A DNA stretch of 64,000 nt, from contig JAMAHW010000036.1 of NCBI GenBank assembly GCA_023627715.1, positions 186,001 through 250,000 of the forward strand, written 5' to 3'. The notes under the pieces are model-generated. The model ran no database searches. It saw only the letters and a list, made by a program, of their open reading frames with translations, and was not told the DNA's origin. Both the position numbers and the translations under genes were made by a program. Shown one piece after another: positions 11,868 to 22,900 of the stretch (its first letter is position 1; each line of letters begins with the position of its first letter). This DNA comes from Periconia sp. R9002 (taxonomy: Eukaryota > Ascomycota > Dothideomycetes > Pleosporales > Periconiaceae).

Positions 11868-12422
11868 TAGGCGCGAAAAGAACGGCGAATGTACTCTTGG
11901 TAATATTTGTGACGTGCGGTGATGGATTTACTCAAGCAATAAAAGTCGGATTTTCCCAAATCTTCAAATGTTCACAGGGTCCACCAACCAGTCAGGAGTC
12001 TTTGTTTTTCAATGTTAGCGCTGCTCATACCAGCGAGATCTCCAACCAAGCACACCAAGCAGCCGCTCTTTGAGCTTACTACACTCTATACATTAAAGTT
12101 AAAGAAAGTTGTGTCTTTTTAGTCGTCGATCACAGACTGGACAAGAAACAACGATCTAAACAAAGTGTAAACGTCACGATTTGTCTTTCATCAACAACCT
12201 ACGTCATACACTAGGAAAAAATGCACAGGGGTCTGTACGCTCCGGCAACGCAATAAAGAGACTCAAGCAAAATGTCGTGTTGATTTAGCATCATATTTTC
12301 CTCGTTTTTAAGAATTCTTCTGCGCTTGGGTCTAGAGTTTGTACAGGTCGATGCCCTATTTGACGCCCAAAACATCCACAGGACATTAACAGTGAAGGCC
12401 CACCGACAACACTACAAGAAAC
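11868..12422. other. Intergenic, nothing recognised
   Basis: A 555-base spacer between the F-box-like gene and the SNG1-like gene, both on plus. It is A/T-rich in the middle. No RNA gene or repeat is seen. Confidence 0.4.
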
Positions 12423-14117
12423 ATGGGGACCGACAGTGAAAATGGGAAGCCTCACGAAGATTCACAACCAGGTCCCGTCGGTTTCTGGGACCCGTCCCTG
12501 AATCAAATTCGGAAGCGCGCATTTGTGAAATGGATCATCACCACCGCGATACTGATGGCATTCATACTGAGCGTACTATCCATCTACTGGGGCGTCTTTT
12601 TCGAGGTGCAGAACCGCTTGCCCAACCTGCTAGTCTACGTTGTAGATTTTGACGGACAAGCACCATACAATACGAACACACCCTTGGTGGGGCCTACCAT
12701 TACGCAGATGACAGAGCAAATGGTCAACGCTGAGCAGCCGACGCTGGGCTTTGAAATTCGATCTCCGGCGGAATTCAATAATGACCCACTCCATGTCAGA
12801 CAAGCTGTATACAACTTCGATGCATGGGCCGCCATTATTATCAATCCTAACGCGACCTCGCTTCTTTACTCTGCTGTTGAAAACGGGAATGCGTCGTACG
12901 ATCCTCTGGGTGCTTGTCAACTCGTATATCAAGACTCACGAGACGACACTAACTGGTATGTCTTTCCTGATGTTATCCTAAACCTTGTAGAATCATACGC
13001 TGATTTCATACCGCGCCTCTAGGTTCGACTTCATACTGCCAATCCTCAGCACATACATGACTGAAGCACAAAGCATGGTGGGCCGACAATGGGCCCAAAC
13101 CGCACTCCAACAAGCATCTTCCAACCCTACGATCCTAGCAAACATGCAATCCGTACCCCAAGCTTTGAACCCAGCTATTGGCTTCTCAGAATACAACCTA
13201 CGACCCTTGTTCCCGTACACGACAATCCCAGCCGTCAGTATCGGCCTCATCTATCTCATCATCATCTCCTTCTTCTCCTTTTCTTTTTATCTCCCCATTC
13301 ACATGCAATATGTGAATCCGAAGGGGCATCCTCCACTTAAGTTTTGGCAGCTGATCATTTGGCGCTGGTGCGCGACGATGGCGGCATATATCTTCCTCTC
13401 GCTCGCGTATTCGTTCATCTCGTTTGCGATGCAAATCAATTTTACGACGACGAATCCGGTCACCTCCGAGACGCAGGTAACGCGGATGGAGGACAGAAAT
13501 CCTGTTGTATGTTATTGAGACACCATGTGGGGTTGCGTTTTGAGGCATTGATCATGTATCGCGACCTCCCTGCATGAATTTCGCTGACTTTTTACTCGCA
13601 ATATAGGCGTACGGCCATGGCACGTTCCCAGTCTACTGGATGCTCAACTTTTGGGGTATGGTTGCGTTGGGACTGGCGTGCGAGAACGTAGCTATGATTG
13701 TGGGGCAGCCGTGGATGGGCATGTGGTTGATCTTCTGGGTTATTACGAATGTTTCGACATCGTTCTATGATATTGAGATCGCACCGGAATTTTATCGTTG
13801 GGGCTATGCTTGGCCTTTGCATTCTGGTAAGTCCTCTTTCCTCAAGAGCATGGGTATTGCGGCATCGCTGATTCTTATCTTGTGGATAGTTGTCGAGGGG
13901 AGCAGGCACATATTGTTTGACCTACACTCTCGCATTGGATTGGACTTTGGTATCTTAATTGCTTGGGGAGCTGTGAATACGCTCTTCTTTCCTTTTTGCT
14001 GCTGGTTCCAGCGTAAGTTAAGACTAGTTCTTATTCTTCTTGGGTCGTAATATTGACATCTCGTTCACAGGTTGGAAAACACAGAGGGGCATCCACGAGT
14101 ACTGGCCGATGGAGTGA
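12423..14117 (+). CDS. SNG1/DUF3533-type six-TM membrane protein
   Basis: Homolog of yeast Sng1 (nitrosoguanidine resistance), a plasma-membrane protein family tied to drug resistance and phospholipid asymmetry; the molecular activity is not established. Five exons, 12423-12955, 13023-13506, 13607-13826, 13890-14012 and 14071-14117, encode 468 aa. The third intron (13827-13889, 63 nt) is in frame and stop-free, so it could be mistaken for coding sequence; splicing it joins AWPLHS to VVEGSRHIL as expected. One TM lies near residues 37-60, then a long extracytoplasmic loop, then five TMs in the second half. The block NVSTSFYDIEIAPEFYRWGYAWP is characteristic; an AYGHGTFPVYWML segment precedes it. 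The stop is 78 bases from that of the convergent PEP-mutase-like gene. Confidence 0.92.
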
Positions 14118-14195
14118 TCTTCGAATATGTAGCGAACGAAGTATATCACTTTCTCAATCCGCTAATCTACACAATATACTCAATCGCACACCCCC

Positions 14196-15020
14196 TCACA
14201 ACATCACAGTGTCTTTCTCAACAGGCTCTCCCCTATAAATCTTCTCCGCCTCCTCTGCTACTGCTCCAATTGTCTTCATCATAATCTGCGGACCCACGCT
14301 GATCCTCGCTACCCCGATGTCCTTTAACTCCTCCACTCCCAAACCACCGGTGCGAACTCTCGCCATACTGACATTCAACCGACCTCCCAGTTCCTTCGTG
14401 GCCTGTTCCACTTCCGCAGTCCGCATACCAGGCCTCGCCCTCCCGCCCCAGATAAACACTGTCGTAGCGCCCGCAGCGAGATAACGCTTCCCGCGCGCAA
14501 TAGCTTCGTCGATGCTCGCGCCTACGAGCAACGCGTCGGTTCGAGCGTTGATTACAAAATCTGGAACACCAAGTTTGGCTGCTGTGCGAAGCGCGAGCTC
14601 GACACGCGACACCGCTTCGTCGACATCGTAAAGCTCGTTTCGCTCGCGTGAAAAGTCTTCGAGGTTGCAGCCGACGGCGCCGAGCTCAATCAACTTGCTC
14701 ACGCCACCTTGCAGCTCTGCGCCGTATCCATCTTGAAGGTCAGCCGTGAGCGGTTTGTTGTACGCTGCGGCTACTTTTGCAACGCCTCTAATGGCGTGTA
14801 GGTTATCGGCAAGCGTGAGCTCCTGATCTTCGACACCTGCGGCGCCTGCGACGGCGTATGACGCCGTTGCAAGGGCTTTGGTAGAGGGCAGTGCTGCGAT
14901 GGCCTTGGCTGATAAACCGTCCCATACATTAGCTAGAATGAGGGGATTTCCATGCTCGTGGAGAGATTTCAAGTATTGAGCACGAACATTCTGGGCTTCC
15001 ATGACGGCAGCGGTGCTCAT
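14196..15020 (-). CDS. PEP-mutase / isocitrate-lyase superfamily enzyme
   Basis: A C-C bond lyase or phosphonomutase-type (beta/alpha)8 barrel of the COG2513 kind. From the first ATG (15020) it is 274 aa. Metal- and carboxylate-binding signatures are present: LTADLQDGYG, GCNLEDFS and INARTDALL. The isocitrate lyase KKCGH motif is absent, so it is not a glyoxylate-cycle isocitrate lyase. Related fungal enzymes act on oxaloacetate, methylisocitrate-like substrates or phosphonates; the substrate here is unknown. The frame stays open for 72 codons upstream of this ATG without another ATG, and that stretch looks like a mitochondrial presequence (see findings). A TATAAA on the minus strand at 15269-15264 fits a transcript starting near the beginning of that open stretch. 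Confidence 0.9.
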   Translation of the reverse strand: MSTAAVMEAQNVRAQYLKSLHEHGNPLILANVWDGLSAKAIAALPSTKALATASYAVAGAAGVEDQELTLADNLHAIRGVAKVAAAYNKPLTADLQDGYGAELQGGVSKLIELGAVGCNLEDFSRERNELYDVDEAVSRVELALRTAAKLGVPDFVINARTDALLVGASIDEAIARGKRYLAAGATTVFIWGGRARPGMRTAEVEQATKELGGRLNVSMARVRTGGLGVEELKDIGVARISVGPQIMMKTIGAVAEEAEKIYRGEPVEKDTVML

Positions 15021-15263
15021 CTCTCTCGCTCTAAGACCTTGGTGTCGTTGTGAGCGATAGAAGAACGTGGCGCTTCTTTTGGCGATGGTGGATTGGAACC
15101 GGACGCTGGATGATAACAATAATGGCGTTGAATTTACTGAGTTTACCGTAAACGATTTTAACGAAACAGTTCGATCGATCGTTGTTTTCGAGAAGGAAGA
15201 GACACGAGAAGCAAGTTTCGACGCTGTCTTTGGAAATTAGCTTTGAAGATAGAACCTCGAGCC

Positions 15264-15269
15264 TTTATA
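15264..15269 (-). promoter_or_regulatory. Candidate TATA box of the PEP-mutase-like gene
   Basis: TATAAA on the minus strand, about 245 nt before the first ATG of the gene at 14196-15020 and about 30 nt before the frame upstream of that ATG opens (15236). Position and sequence are right for a TATA box; no expression evidence. Confidence 0.4.
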
Positions 15270-16098
15270 CACTCAGTCTCCTCCAAAAAACATACATATC
15301 CTCGCCTTAACGATGAGTCAAAAACATACCTTGCCATGACTAACAACGCCAACACTGCACCCGAACATCTTGAATTTCTAATCTTTGCTGTCGTGTTTGT
15401 TCACGATTCTTTGCGTGAGCTGTGAGACAGATAACCCGAACCGAGTCGCCGTATGGCAGAGCTTTGGAATTGACCACTCAGGAGCGGGTCATGGTAACCG
15501 ACGGGGACTGGGCGCTGAGCTGCCCCCACAAATATTGTGTCATCCTGGACAGAAGCCGAGACTTGACAGCAAGGCAACAACCGATACGAGGAATGCGCTT
15601 GACAATAGGGCGGACTTCGTAACTGGACGTTTACGATATTCGGTAGTTCTGGTGGGTGGCTTGCACCGGTACCTCACGGACACAGCAGAGAAGGGGATGA
15701 ATCATGGATTGAGTTGATTTGCATTGAACTAACAAGGAAACGCACGAGATCTACTCGTCGATAGAGTGCTCCACCAAGACTCCGAGCAAGATCAATGGAA
15801 TAACGAGACAGTTGAAAGAGAAATTGGTATCTGATCGCCCGAGATTGTCCATTCAAATGGACTGCATAGCTGTAACTGCAGGCTGCATCTCAAATTCAAG
15901 TAATTTGAGCGCTGTAGCAGCAACTAGAAAAAAGGGTATCGAAAAGGGGTATCGTACTTGGAAGAGCATGCCATTCCTTCACGGTGTCCGTGAAGGTCTT
16001 TTTTCTGAAATTTGATTTTGTTTCTTGCGCCGTCATTCTTGCGGTATCGTTCTGGACAGAGTCGAGCGTAAATCCAGGCGGTGATTTCTATCGTACAA
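15270..16098. other. Gene-free interval with stacked hairpins
   Basis: About 830 bases with no protein-coding gene I can support. The right-hand part contains three strong inverted repeats, the last followed by a T6 run (separate entry). The far right end is probably the 3' UTR of the minus-strand gene at 16099-17362. Confidence 0.5.
15847..16004 (+). ncRNA. Candidate structured RNA: hairpins ending in a stem-loop plus T6
   Basis: Three stems read directly: 15847-15862 (7 bp, arms GTCCATT/AATGGAC), 15889-15909 (8 bp, CTCAAATT/AATTTGAG, 5-nt loop) and 15976-15996 (9 bp perfect, CCTTCACGG/CCGTGAAGG, loop TGT). The last stem is followed by TCTTTTTT at 15997-16004. The T run is a valid RNA polymerase III stop. 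No A/B box or known RNA family is recognised, so this is a candidate only; it could instead be 3' UTR structure of a neighbour. Confidence 0.3.
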
Positions 16099-17362
16099 CT
16101 ATAGGTCGGGATCTTCTTCGATAACAGGTAAGGGCTCAGGCAAGAAGGCACGAAGTTGTTTCATTCGGTTCCGGCAGTGGATGACAAAAATTGCGATGGC
16201 AAGCGAATTCCACACATCGTAGCCCTCTTGACCGAAGTTGAAAATCGCAATCGTGCGCAAGGTCGGTGTCCCGTTCTTTGACTGGGTCGGCGGCACATAG
16301 CTAACAAAAGCCATTACAGTGTAGGATGCGATCACGCCGTAGAGTGTAGGTGGATCTTCCGGTGCTGGGGAACCAGTTGCAGTATTCATTGCGTGGGTGT
16401 ACAACGCATCGCGCCAGAGAGCGTGCAGCTTACCGAGCTTCTTAAGCATCTTGTGTTCGCTCACGGCGGGCGCTGTGTTCATGTTGGATACTACCACGCG
16501 AAACAGGGATATGTTTTTCCACGTGCGGTCGATCTCAACATCCTTCAAAGCCCAACGATTGTATTTCTGTATCGCGGCACCAATGTGAAATTCAGGCGTA
16601 CGCATAGGCGCTTTTGTGGATATAGCATCACGAGCAAGACCTCCGACTGTAAAGAGTTCTTCGAGAGCATGTTGAGCTGATGAATAAGTCAGCCGAGTCT
16701 ATGACTAAATGAAAAGATGGATACACACCTCGGAAATCACTCCCACTATCTGGTTTGATGAAGGCTATATTGTCATTGAGAGTGAAAAGGTCCCAGGGTA
16801 AACTCTCAAAGTCTTTTGCCCAACCCTGCGGCATGAGTGGTTCGAAGCCACGCATGTTCAGTTTCTGGAATAAAAAGACTGCGTCCTCTGGCCAGCCTGC
16901 TTCACGTAACTCGCGACCCTGAACTTCCTGTCTCACTCTCTCCCTCTGTACATCAGTCTTCTTGCGCTGCTCCAGAAATTCACTATCATCCGCCAAAACA
17001 GTATCCTCATTCGCGTCCCAAGCATCGTCGACGGAGCCACCAATCGGCGACTCCTCTACTGACGCCCGAATAACATCGTCACTTTCGTATTCCATGGCTG
17101 GCTCAACGGAAGGAGCAGGCTGGACGGACATTGGAGGCGACGGAGGCAGCATTACAGCGTCGGTCGCGTCGGCGGCGTGCGAAGAACCCGGTGTCGCTAT
17201 CTGGTCATTCCATTGCGCAACTTTGGTGTCTGCCGCTGGACTCGACGTGGCCCGAGGGCGGACGGGTGCCGGCGCTTTGAAAGGCTTATCGCGACGCTTT
17301 TGGGTTTTCCGGGGGCTGATGAAATCCCAGACGCGCCCAGTAACCTCACGAAACGTAACCAT
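16099..17362 (-). CDS. Unrecognised conserved-looking protein
   Basis: I do not recognise this protein. Two exons, 17362-16729 and 16676-16099, joined across a 52-nt intron (GTGTGT ... GGCTGAC ... CAG, phase 1), encode 403 aa. The first 35 residues are basic (PRKTQKRRDKPFK). Residues about 36-140 are low-complexity Pro/Ala/Ser then acidic. From about 140 on it looks folded: a charged helix (LEQRKKTDVQRERVRQEVQ), the segment PEDAVFLFQKLNMRGFEPLMP with PWDLF, and a mixed C-terminal half with Trp and aromatic residues. It ends PVIEEDPDL. A hydrophobic stretch SLAIAIFVIHCRNRM is too weak to call a TM helix. The clean splice join and continuous composition argue that it is a real gene. Confidence 0.8.
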
Positions 17363-17864
17363 GGTGAGACAGGACGCGGAATGTTTGGGCTGTGTAGTGC
17401 GCCCCCTAAGGGGAGATATGGCCGGAAGGAAATGGAGAAGTAGGACTCGACGCGGACAATACGCGCAGGGCCGCTATGCTGTGCGATTGTCGAGGTCCCG
17501 TGTAGCGGTCGTAGAAAAGTAGGCGCCGATTCGAAGACTGCTGTCGGAGCAAGCTCTCACGAGAGCATGACAGAGTTGGTGTGTGCAGGTCACTTCATTG
17601 TTCTTAGTTGGGTCAAAGAGAGTGAGGGTGATGGTGAGACCCCTGTCTGTTGTTGTGGCTTGGCCACCTGCACTAGGAAGGAGCCGTTTATGCCCGTGGT
17701 GGTGGGGTGCACAATCTTATCTGATCATCGCAAATTTTAGGAAACAACCCCCGCCAATCTACCCGCAGAACTGAACGCATCAATCATTTTTTGCCCGTCA
17801 ACTCTTCCGTATCCAAGCTTCACCTCGTTGATTTTCGACACATCCTTCAACTCACGAGTAGATA
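17363..17864. other. Divergent promoter: unrecognised gene / DOHH
   Basis: A 502-base interval between two divergent start codons. No gene, repeat or clear promoter element noticed. Confidence 0.4.
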
Positions 17865-18907
17865 ATGGCAGCTTCTGAAGCCGTCGAACAGGATAGCCAA
17901 GTGCAGACACTTCGTAACATCCTCACGTCCGAACAAGAACCGCTTGCTCGCCGCTTCCGGGCTCTTTTCTCTCTCAAATATGTCGCGTCACTGAAGCCGC
18001 CGACCCAACAGACGGTGCCTGCAATCGAGGCTATTGCCGCTGCTTTTACCTCGCCTTCTGCACTGCTAAAGCACGAGCTTGCGTACTGTCTCGGCCAATC
18101 TCGTAATGAGGCTGCGGTGGAACCACTACGACATGTCTTGGAAGATAAGACCGAGGACACCATGTGTAGACACGAGGCAGCAGAGGCTCTGGGGGCTCTA
18201 GGCGACAAAGGCAGTCTCGCCTTGCTGAAGCAACTGAGAGATAGTGCACAAGAGCCTGACGAAGTAAGAGAAACGTGCCAAATCGCGGTAGACAGGATAG
18301 AGTGGGAACATAGCCAGCAAAAGGAACTGCTGAAGCAAAGGTGACACAATGAGCATTATATTTGAGGCCATGTTACTGACCCAGAAGCAGCGACTTCGCC
18401 TCAATTGATCCGGCGCCACCCCTCGCACAAACCTCCGAAAAACCCTCTATACCTCAACTCGAAAAGACATTGCTTGATACCGAGCTCAACCTTTTCCAGC
18501 GCTATCGAGCCATGTTCGCATTAAGAGACCTTGCCTCGCCCCCAGATCTTCCAACCGCCGTGGCTGCTGTTCAGGCCTTGGCTCGGGGTTTTGAGGATCC
18601 CTCAGCGCTTTTTCGCCACGAGATTGCCTTTGTGTTCGGACAATTGTCGCATCCAGCATCCATCCCCAGTCTTGTCGAGACTTTGAGCAACACCAAGGAA
18701 CAAAGCATGGTGCGCCACGAGGCTGCGGAAGCACTTGGAAGTATGGGTGATGAGGACGGGGTGGAGGATACGCTCAAGAAATTCTTGAACGATCCAGAAC
18801 AGGTCGTACGAGATAGCGTGATTGTCGCACTTGATATGGCGGAATTCGAGAAGAACGGCGAGGTAGAATACGCAATTGTGCCCCAGGCTCAAGCGGTCAC
18901 CGCATAA
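17865..18907 (+). CDS. LIA1: Deoxyhypusine hydroxylase
   Basis: It completes hypusine formation on translation factor eIF5A by hydroxylating the deoxyhypusine side chain with a di-iron centre, in the cytosol. Two exons, 17865-18340 and 18391-18907, encode 330 aa, matching the family (about 325). The 50-nt intron has a weak donor GTGACA, a TTACTGAC branch and CAG end. The protein is built from HEAT-like repeats and has all four iron-binding His-Glu pairs: KHELAYCLG (His70-Glu71), [10 protein letters not shown] (103-104), [10 protein letters not shown] and [10 protein letters not shown]. The two halves mirror each other, as expected. It is convergent with RPA12, 85 bases stop to stop. The symbol follows the yeast ortholog. 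Confidence 0.97.
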
Positions 18908-18992
18908 AAGATAGGTCGAGCTGTTAGTGCATGGTAGGGCGTTTTGGTTATACAGGATTGGAATGAATAAAAGAATCGATTTCGTCTGCAGC

Positions 18993-19471
18993 TCAGTTGT
19001 TTTCGTTCCATCTGTAAGATACTGGTCAGCAAGCTGGAGAAAGCAACATCTGAAATTAGACTCACTTGTGTCCGCATTCACACTCGTAGAAGACGGTGGA
19101 GCCTTCGTCCGCGCTGCGGAGTTGTAGTGTGTAGTAACGAACCTCCTCCCGGCCACACTTTTCACACGTCTGATTGACGATGGCATGGGTCTGCATGTCG
19201 TCTTCGGTGACGGTTTGCACCTCGGATCGCTTCGCACGCAATGCAGAGGGGAATGCGGTAGGCTTGGAATGCGTTTCGATAACCTTGGACGATGTGTCTT
19301 AAACGTAATTGTCAGCCTATGCATATGGCAATCGATGTTCCAGGAGGGTGATGTACCTTTGCATTGTGCGCCGCATACACGGCAAGTCAGAATAGCATTT
19401 TGTTTGCCGCCGCCGCCGTCCAGCAAGTTACCACAATCTGTGCAAAAGACGAGAGAGCCGATTGCTGCCAT
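18993..19471 (-). CDS. RPA12: RNA polymerase I subunit A12.2
   Basis: Small zinc-ribbon subunit of RNA polymerase I that supports rRNA transcript cleavage and termination in the nucleolus. Three exons, 19471-19357, 19297-19066 and 19011-18993, encode 121 aa. The last exon is only 19 nt and gives the typical end GHKWNENN. The N-terminal ribbon has CTDCG and CRVCG. The C-terminal TFIIS-like ribbon starts CEKCG and has the catalytic acidic hairpin [11 protein letters not shown]. Its final metal pair reads YECECG, that is CxC where CxxC is usual. Both introns have good CTGAC branches and AG ends. Identification is secure from architecture and length. Confidence 0.94.
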
Positions 19472-19913
19472 TTTTGAGAAAATCTAGAACCCTGATACAG
19501 ACTGTGCAGGTGGTGGCTGGTCAAGTATTCCAAGGCGACAGAGTTGATTTCAATGCAATGCAAGCAGTTGGAAAAGTTTAGCGGGCATTGTCAAGAACGA
19601 ATGATATGACCTAGGCCCAGAACGGTAAGGCGGCTGCGACTTACCAAACGCCAAATCACGGGAGACCGCATTCGCGCATAACGCATCCCGCATCCCGACC
19701 ATATGTACGAATTGTTGTTGCGACGAAAACGCGAGCTATCACTGTTTGCTTGCACTCCTGTGTGTCGCGTAAAGATGATAACCTGGCGATGTTAACGAAG
19801 ACTGTATCCGTGATACACTTTTACCGGCTGCTCTGCATGAACTGCCTTCGAATTCCCTCGAGCAGCGATCCGTTAACGCCTCATCCAAAGCATCCCAACT
19901 AAAAGCGAACAAC
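19472..19913. other. Divergent promoter RPA12/SCC2
   Basis: A 442-base shared upstream interval. A short direct repeat of CGCATCCCG-type sequence occurs near 19686-19700. No gene seen. Confidence 0.45.
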
Positions 19914-22900
19914 ATGGCGGCCTTCGACACCAACAACACCAACAACTGGCACAATGGTAATGGAGGAAGAGTACTGCCATTCCGGCCACCTCCCACTGTG
20001 GACGAGGCGCTGCCGTATTCTCCCTTCACCTCGGTGGTGCCATTTTCTCCCGGTGAGCAATCATCTTTTACTTACAACACCCTCTACCATACCCTCTTTT
20101 ACTTCGTTATGATGAGCTAATAGACCACTGGCAGATATAATTCCATATCCCATCGCCGAGCCACCCACTCCTCCAACTACGCTTTCACAAGACCAACAGA
20201 ACGCCGCCAACAAAGCTGTGGGAATCTTGAACAGCGAGTTGGAGGGTCCTTCGTCTACTGCCCAACATCTCGAGGATACTTTCCGCGATCTTCGTAATCT
20301 ACTCGGGAATCCGTTGGATATGACGGAGTTGTAAGTACGACCAGCCAAACAAGTTTGGTACTATCATTCACATTGTTCCAGTCGCTTCAAAACCACGTCG
20401 CAGCTCGTTACACCTCCTCCAGATAGTCCATCTGGTCTCTCCAATGGCAGCGCTCCTACTAAACCTGCTACTCTCAGCCCTTTTGCAAGAATGCTTCTCA
20501 AACAGAGTAATGTTCATTATCAACGCAAGTACATGCTCCCGTTTCCATTGACGTACCCTAACAATAAGCAGCCACAGGCGCTCAACCTCCTGCACAAACG
20601 AAAATAAGATCAGAGCCAAGCGTCAACTCTCAGCAAGCAACACCGCGGCCAGCAGCTCAAACACCCTCGCAGCAAGTGCAGCCGTCTTCAAACCGTATGC
20701 CTCATATACAGAACGGCGTTCATCAATCGTCTTCTGTCACGCCGACCCCTTCCGTCAGCAGTCAGGGTCCTCGCTCAGGGCCAGCGGTGATTATCAAGCC
20801 ATTGGGACCGAATTCTCGCCGGGAAGAATACCTCAGATATGACAATTTACCGGCAGAAGACCATTCGGTAGAACAGAAACATGAAAGTGCTCTTGCTGCG
20901 CTAATGCCACAAGAACGTGAAATCGTCGAACAGAAGATCGAACGACTGCATAAAATCACAAAGAGATTGCATGCTCAGAGAGAGAATGATCATGATTCTG
21001 AAGACTTTGAACAACTATCGTGCCTTGATTCCGATGTAACCGTAATGCGGCCAGCTACTCTCGACCGATTATATGATAGAGTCATGTCGGTACAGGCTAC
21101 TGGTTGTTTCGCATCCGTTTCCGTGGACACCATAAAACTGATCCATACGCTTTGTGAGCCTTCCATTACTGCACTAGATCAGTCATCGCTGTTCAACCAA
21201 ATGGAGCTGGAGGCTTGGTCCAACAATATTCGAATAACAGAGTCCGGACTGAAGGCTTGCAAATTAGTTCTTACCACTATGTTGGAAGGGCCCGAGGACC
21301 GACGAGTCACCCCTGAGGACCTCGTGATTACCGTTGTCGATGCATTGAAACGAGTGATTCAATCCTGTATTCTCCCTGTGCTAGAGTCTAGACGCAGCGG
21401 CGAGAATGCAGAGCTCTTTAACCACGCGTCTAGCCTCAGGGACAAGCTGAAACTGATAATTCTCTCATGCACCAGCGTATTGAAGATTCTCGCTCCTCTA
21501 ATAAGCAAAATGTCGCTCACCCACAACGCGGTAAATCCCATTGAATATCTCGCACTGGCTTTACTTGTTCAGCAAAACAGCGATTCTGAGAAAGACTCGG
21601 TGTTTGGTTTACAGAAGTATGAAGCCTTACGGCAGGCAGCTATGGAAGTCCTGACGCAAGTGTTCGCCGCCCATGCCAACCATCAACATTCCATAACTAC
21701 AGAGATTCTCAACAATCTCGAAAAACTTCCCGACAAAGGCACCAATGCGAGACAATTCAAGTCGGTACGGGACCCGCCCATTATGACAGTCTCTGCACTA
21801 TTTATGCGCTTCGTACAAGTCGCATCCACGAACCAGCATAATCAGCACAAGCAACGCGCAGCATCCCCTGAAGAGGATGAGTCTGCGGATGACGATGAAA
21901 GCGACTATGATTCGGAAACCCCATCTAAAAAGAAAAAGGCAAAGAAATCGCAGTCGATCGGGAATATGTCCGCGAGGTCGCTTGCGCAACTACTAACAAG
22001 CAACGCCAGAGCCATCGCTGGTCGAATCGCATCCGTATTGACTGAGAGGGCTATGAACGTTTCGAAATCCGGGGACAAGCCTTTCCGGAATCTGCTGGAC
22101 ATGTTTGTTGAAGATTTCTGCAACGTTCTTGGATCACCCGAGTGGCCTGCTGCTACTGTGCTATTACAGCAGCTGCTCCGATGCATGATAGGCATCCTGA
22201 ACTCAGGAAACAATAAAGATATGGCCCTCACTATGATGGGATCAATGGGCTCCGGTATTATTGACTTCAAACTTCGCTTGAAACGCTTGAAACGAGAGCT
22301 TGAGATCGCGCCATCTGATCTTTCCTCCAAACTAGACCAATTGACGGACGATGCTCTAGACAAAGGGATCGAGAAGAAAGATTTACTCGGACCCAATGGT
22401 CCTTATCGAATAGTCATCGAGTCCCTACCCGATTATCTCAAAGTCGACGCAATTCAAGCTGATCCTCATCTTCTTTCTGTACAAGGCTGTTATGTTACCT
22501 TCTGGCTAGACGAAGTGGCGCAACATCTTCAACCCAAAGGTGATGATGGCATTGCAAACGACAGAGGTTTGGGTGAACTACAAGGCCGTCTGGAGACCAT
22601 GTTCATGGACTCCAAGTGGCTGTCCAGAGAGTACAAGTTTCAAAACGTCTCCGAAATGCAAAGCCGACTTGCCGCCGGTCTTATCACTCTCCATGACGCT
22701 TTCTGTCAATACCTTGATAAGATTGTCAATACTATGATTCATTACACTCGGGAAAATGCAGCTACGCTCAAGTCAAAAGCTATCAAAAACATTGCGTCTT
22801 TCTTGGACAAAGATGCCCAAACCATTCCCCAACAGCTGATCATGGGTGTCATCAGTCTGCTTCGCGATAACTCACCTCTCGTTCGAGCAGATGCCGTCGC

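Noticed and set aside
20676..20700. SCC2 beginning in its large exon
   Set aside because: Three upstream exons join in phase with good splice signals and supply the expected disordered N-terminus starting at 19914.
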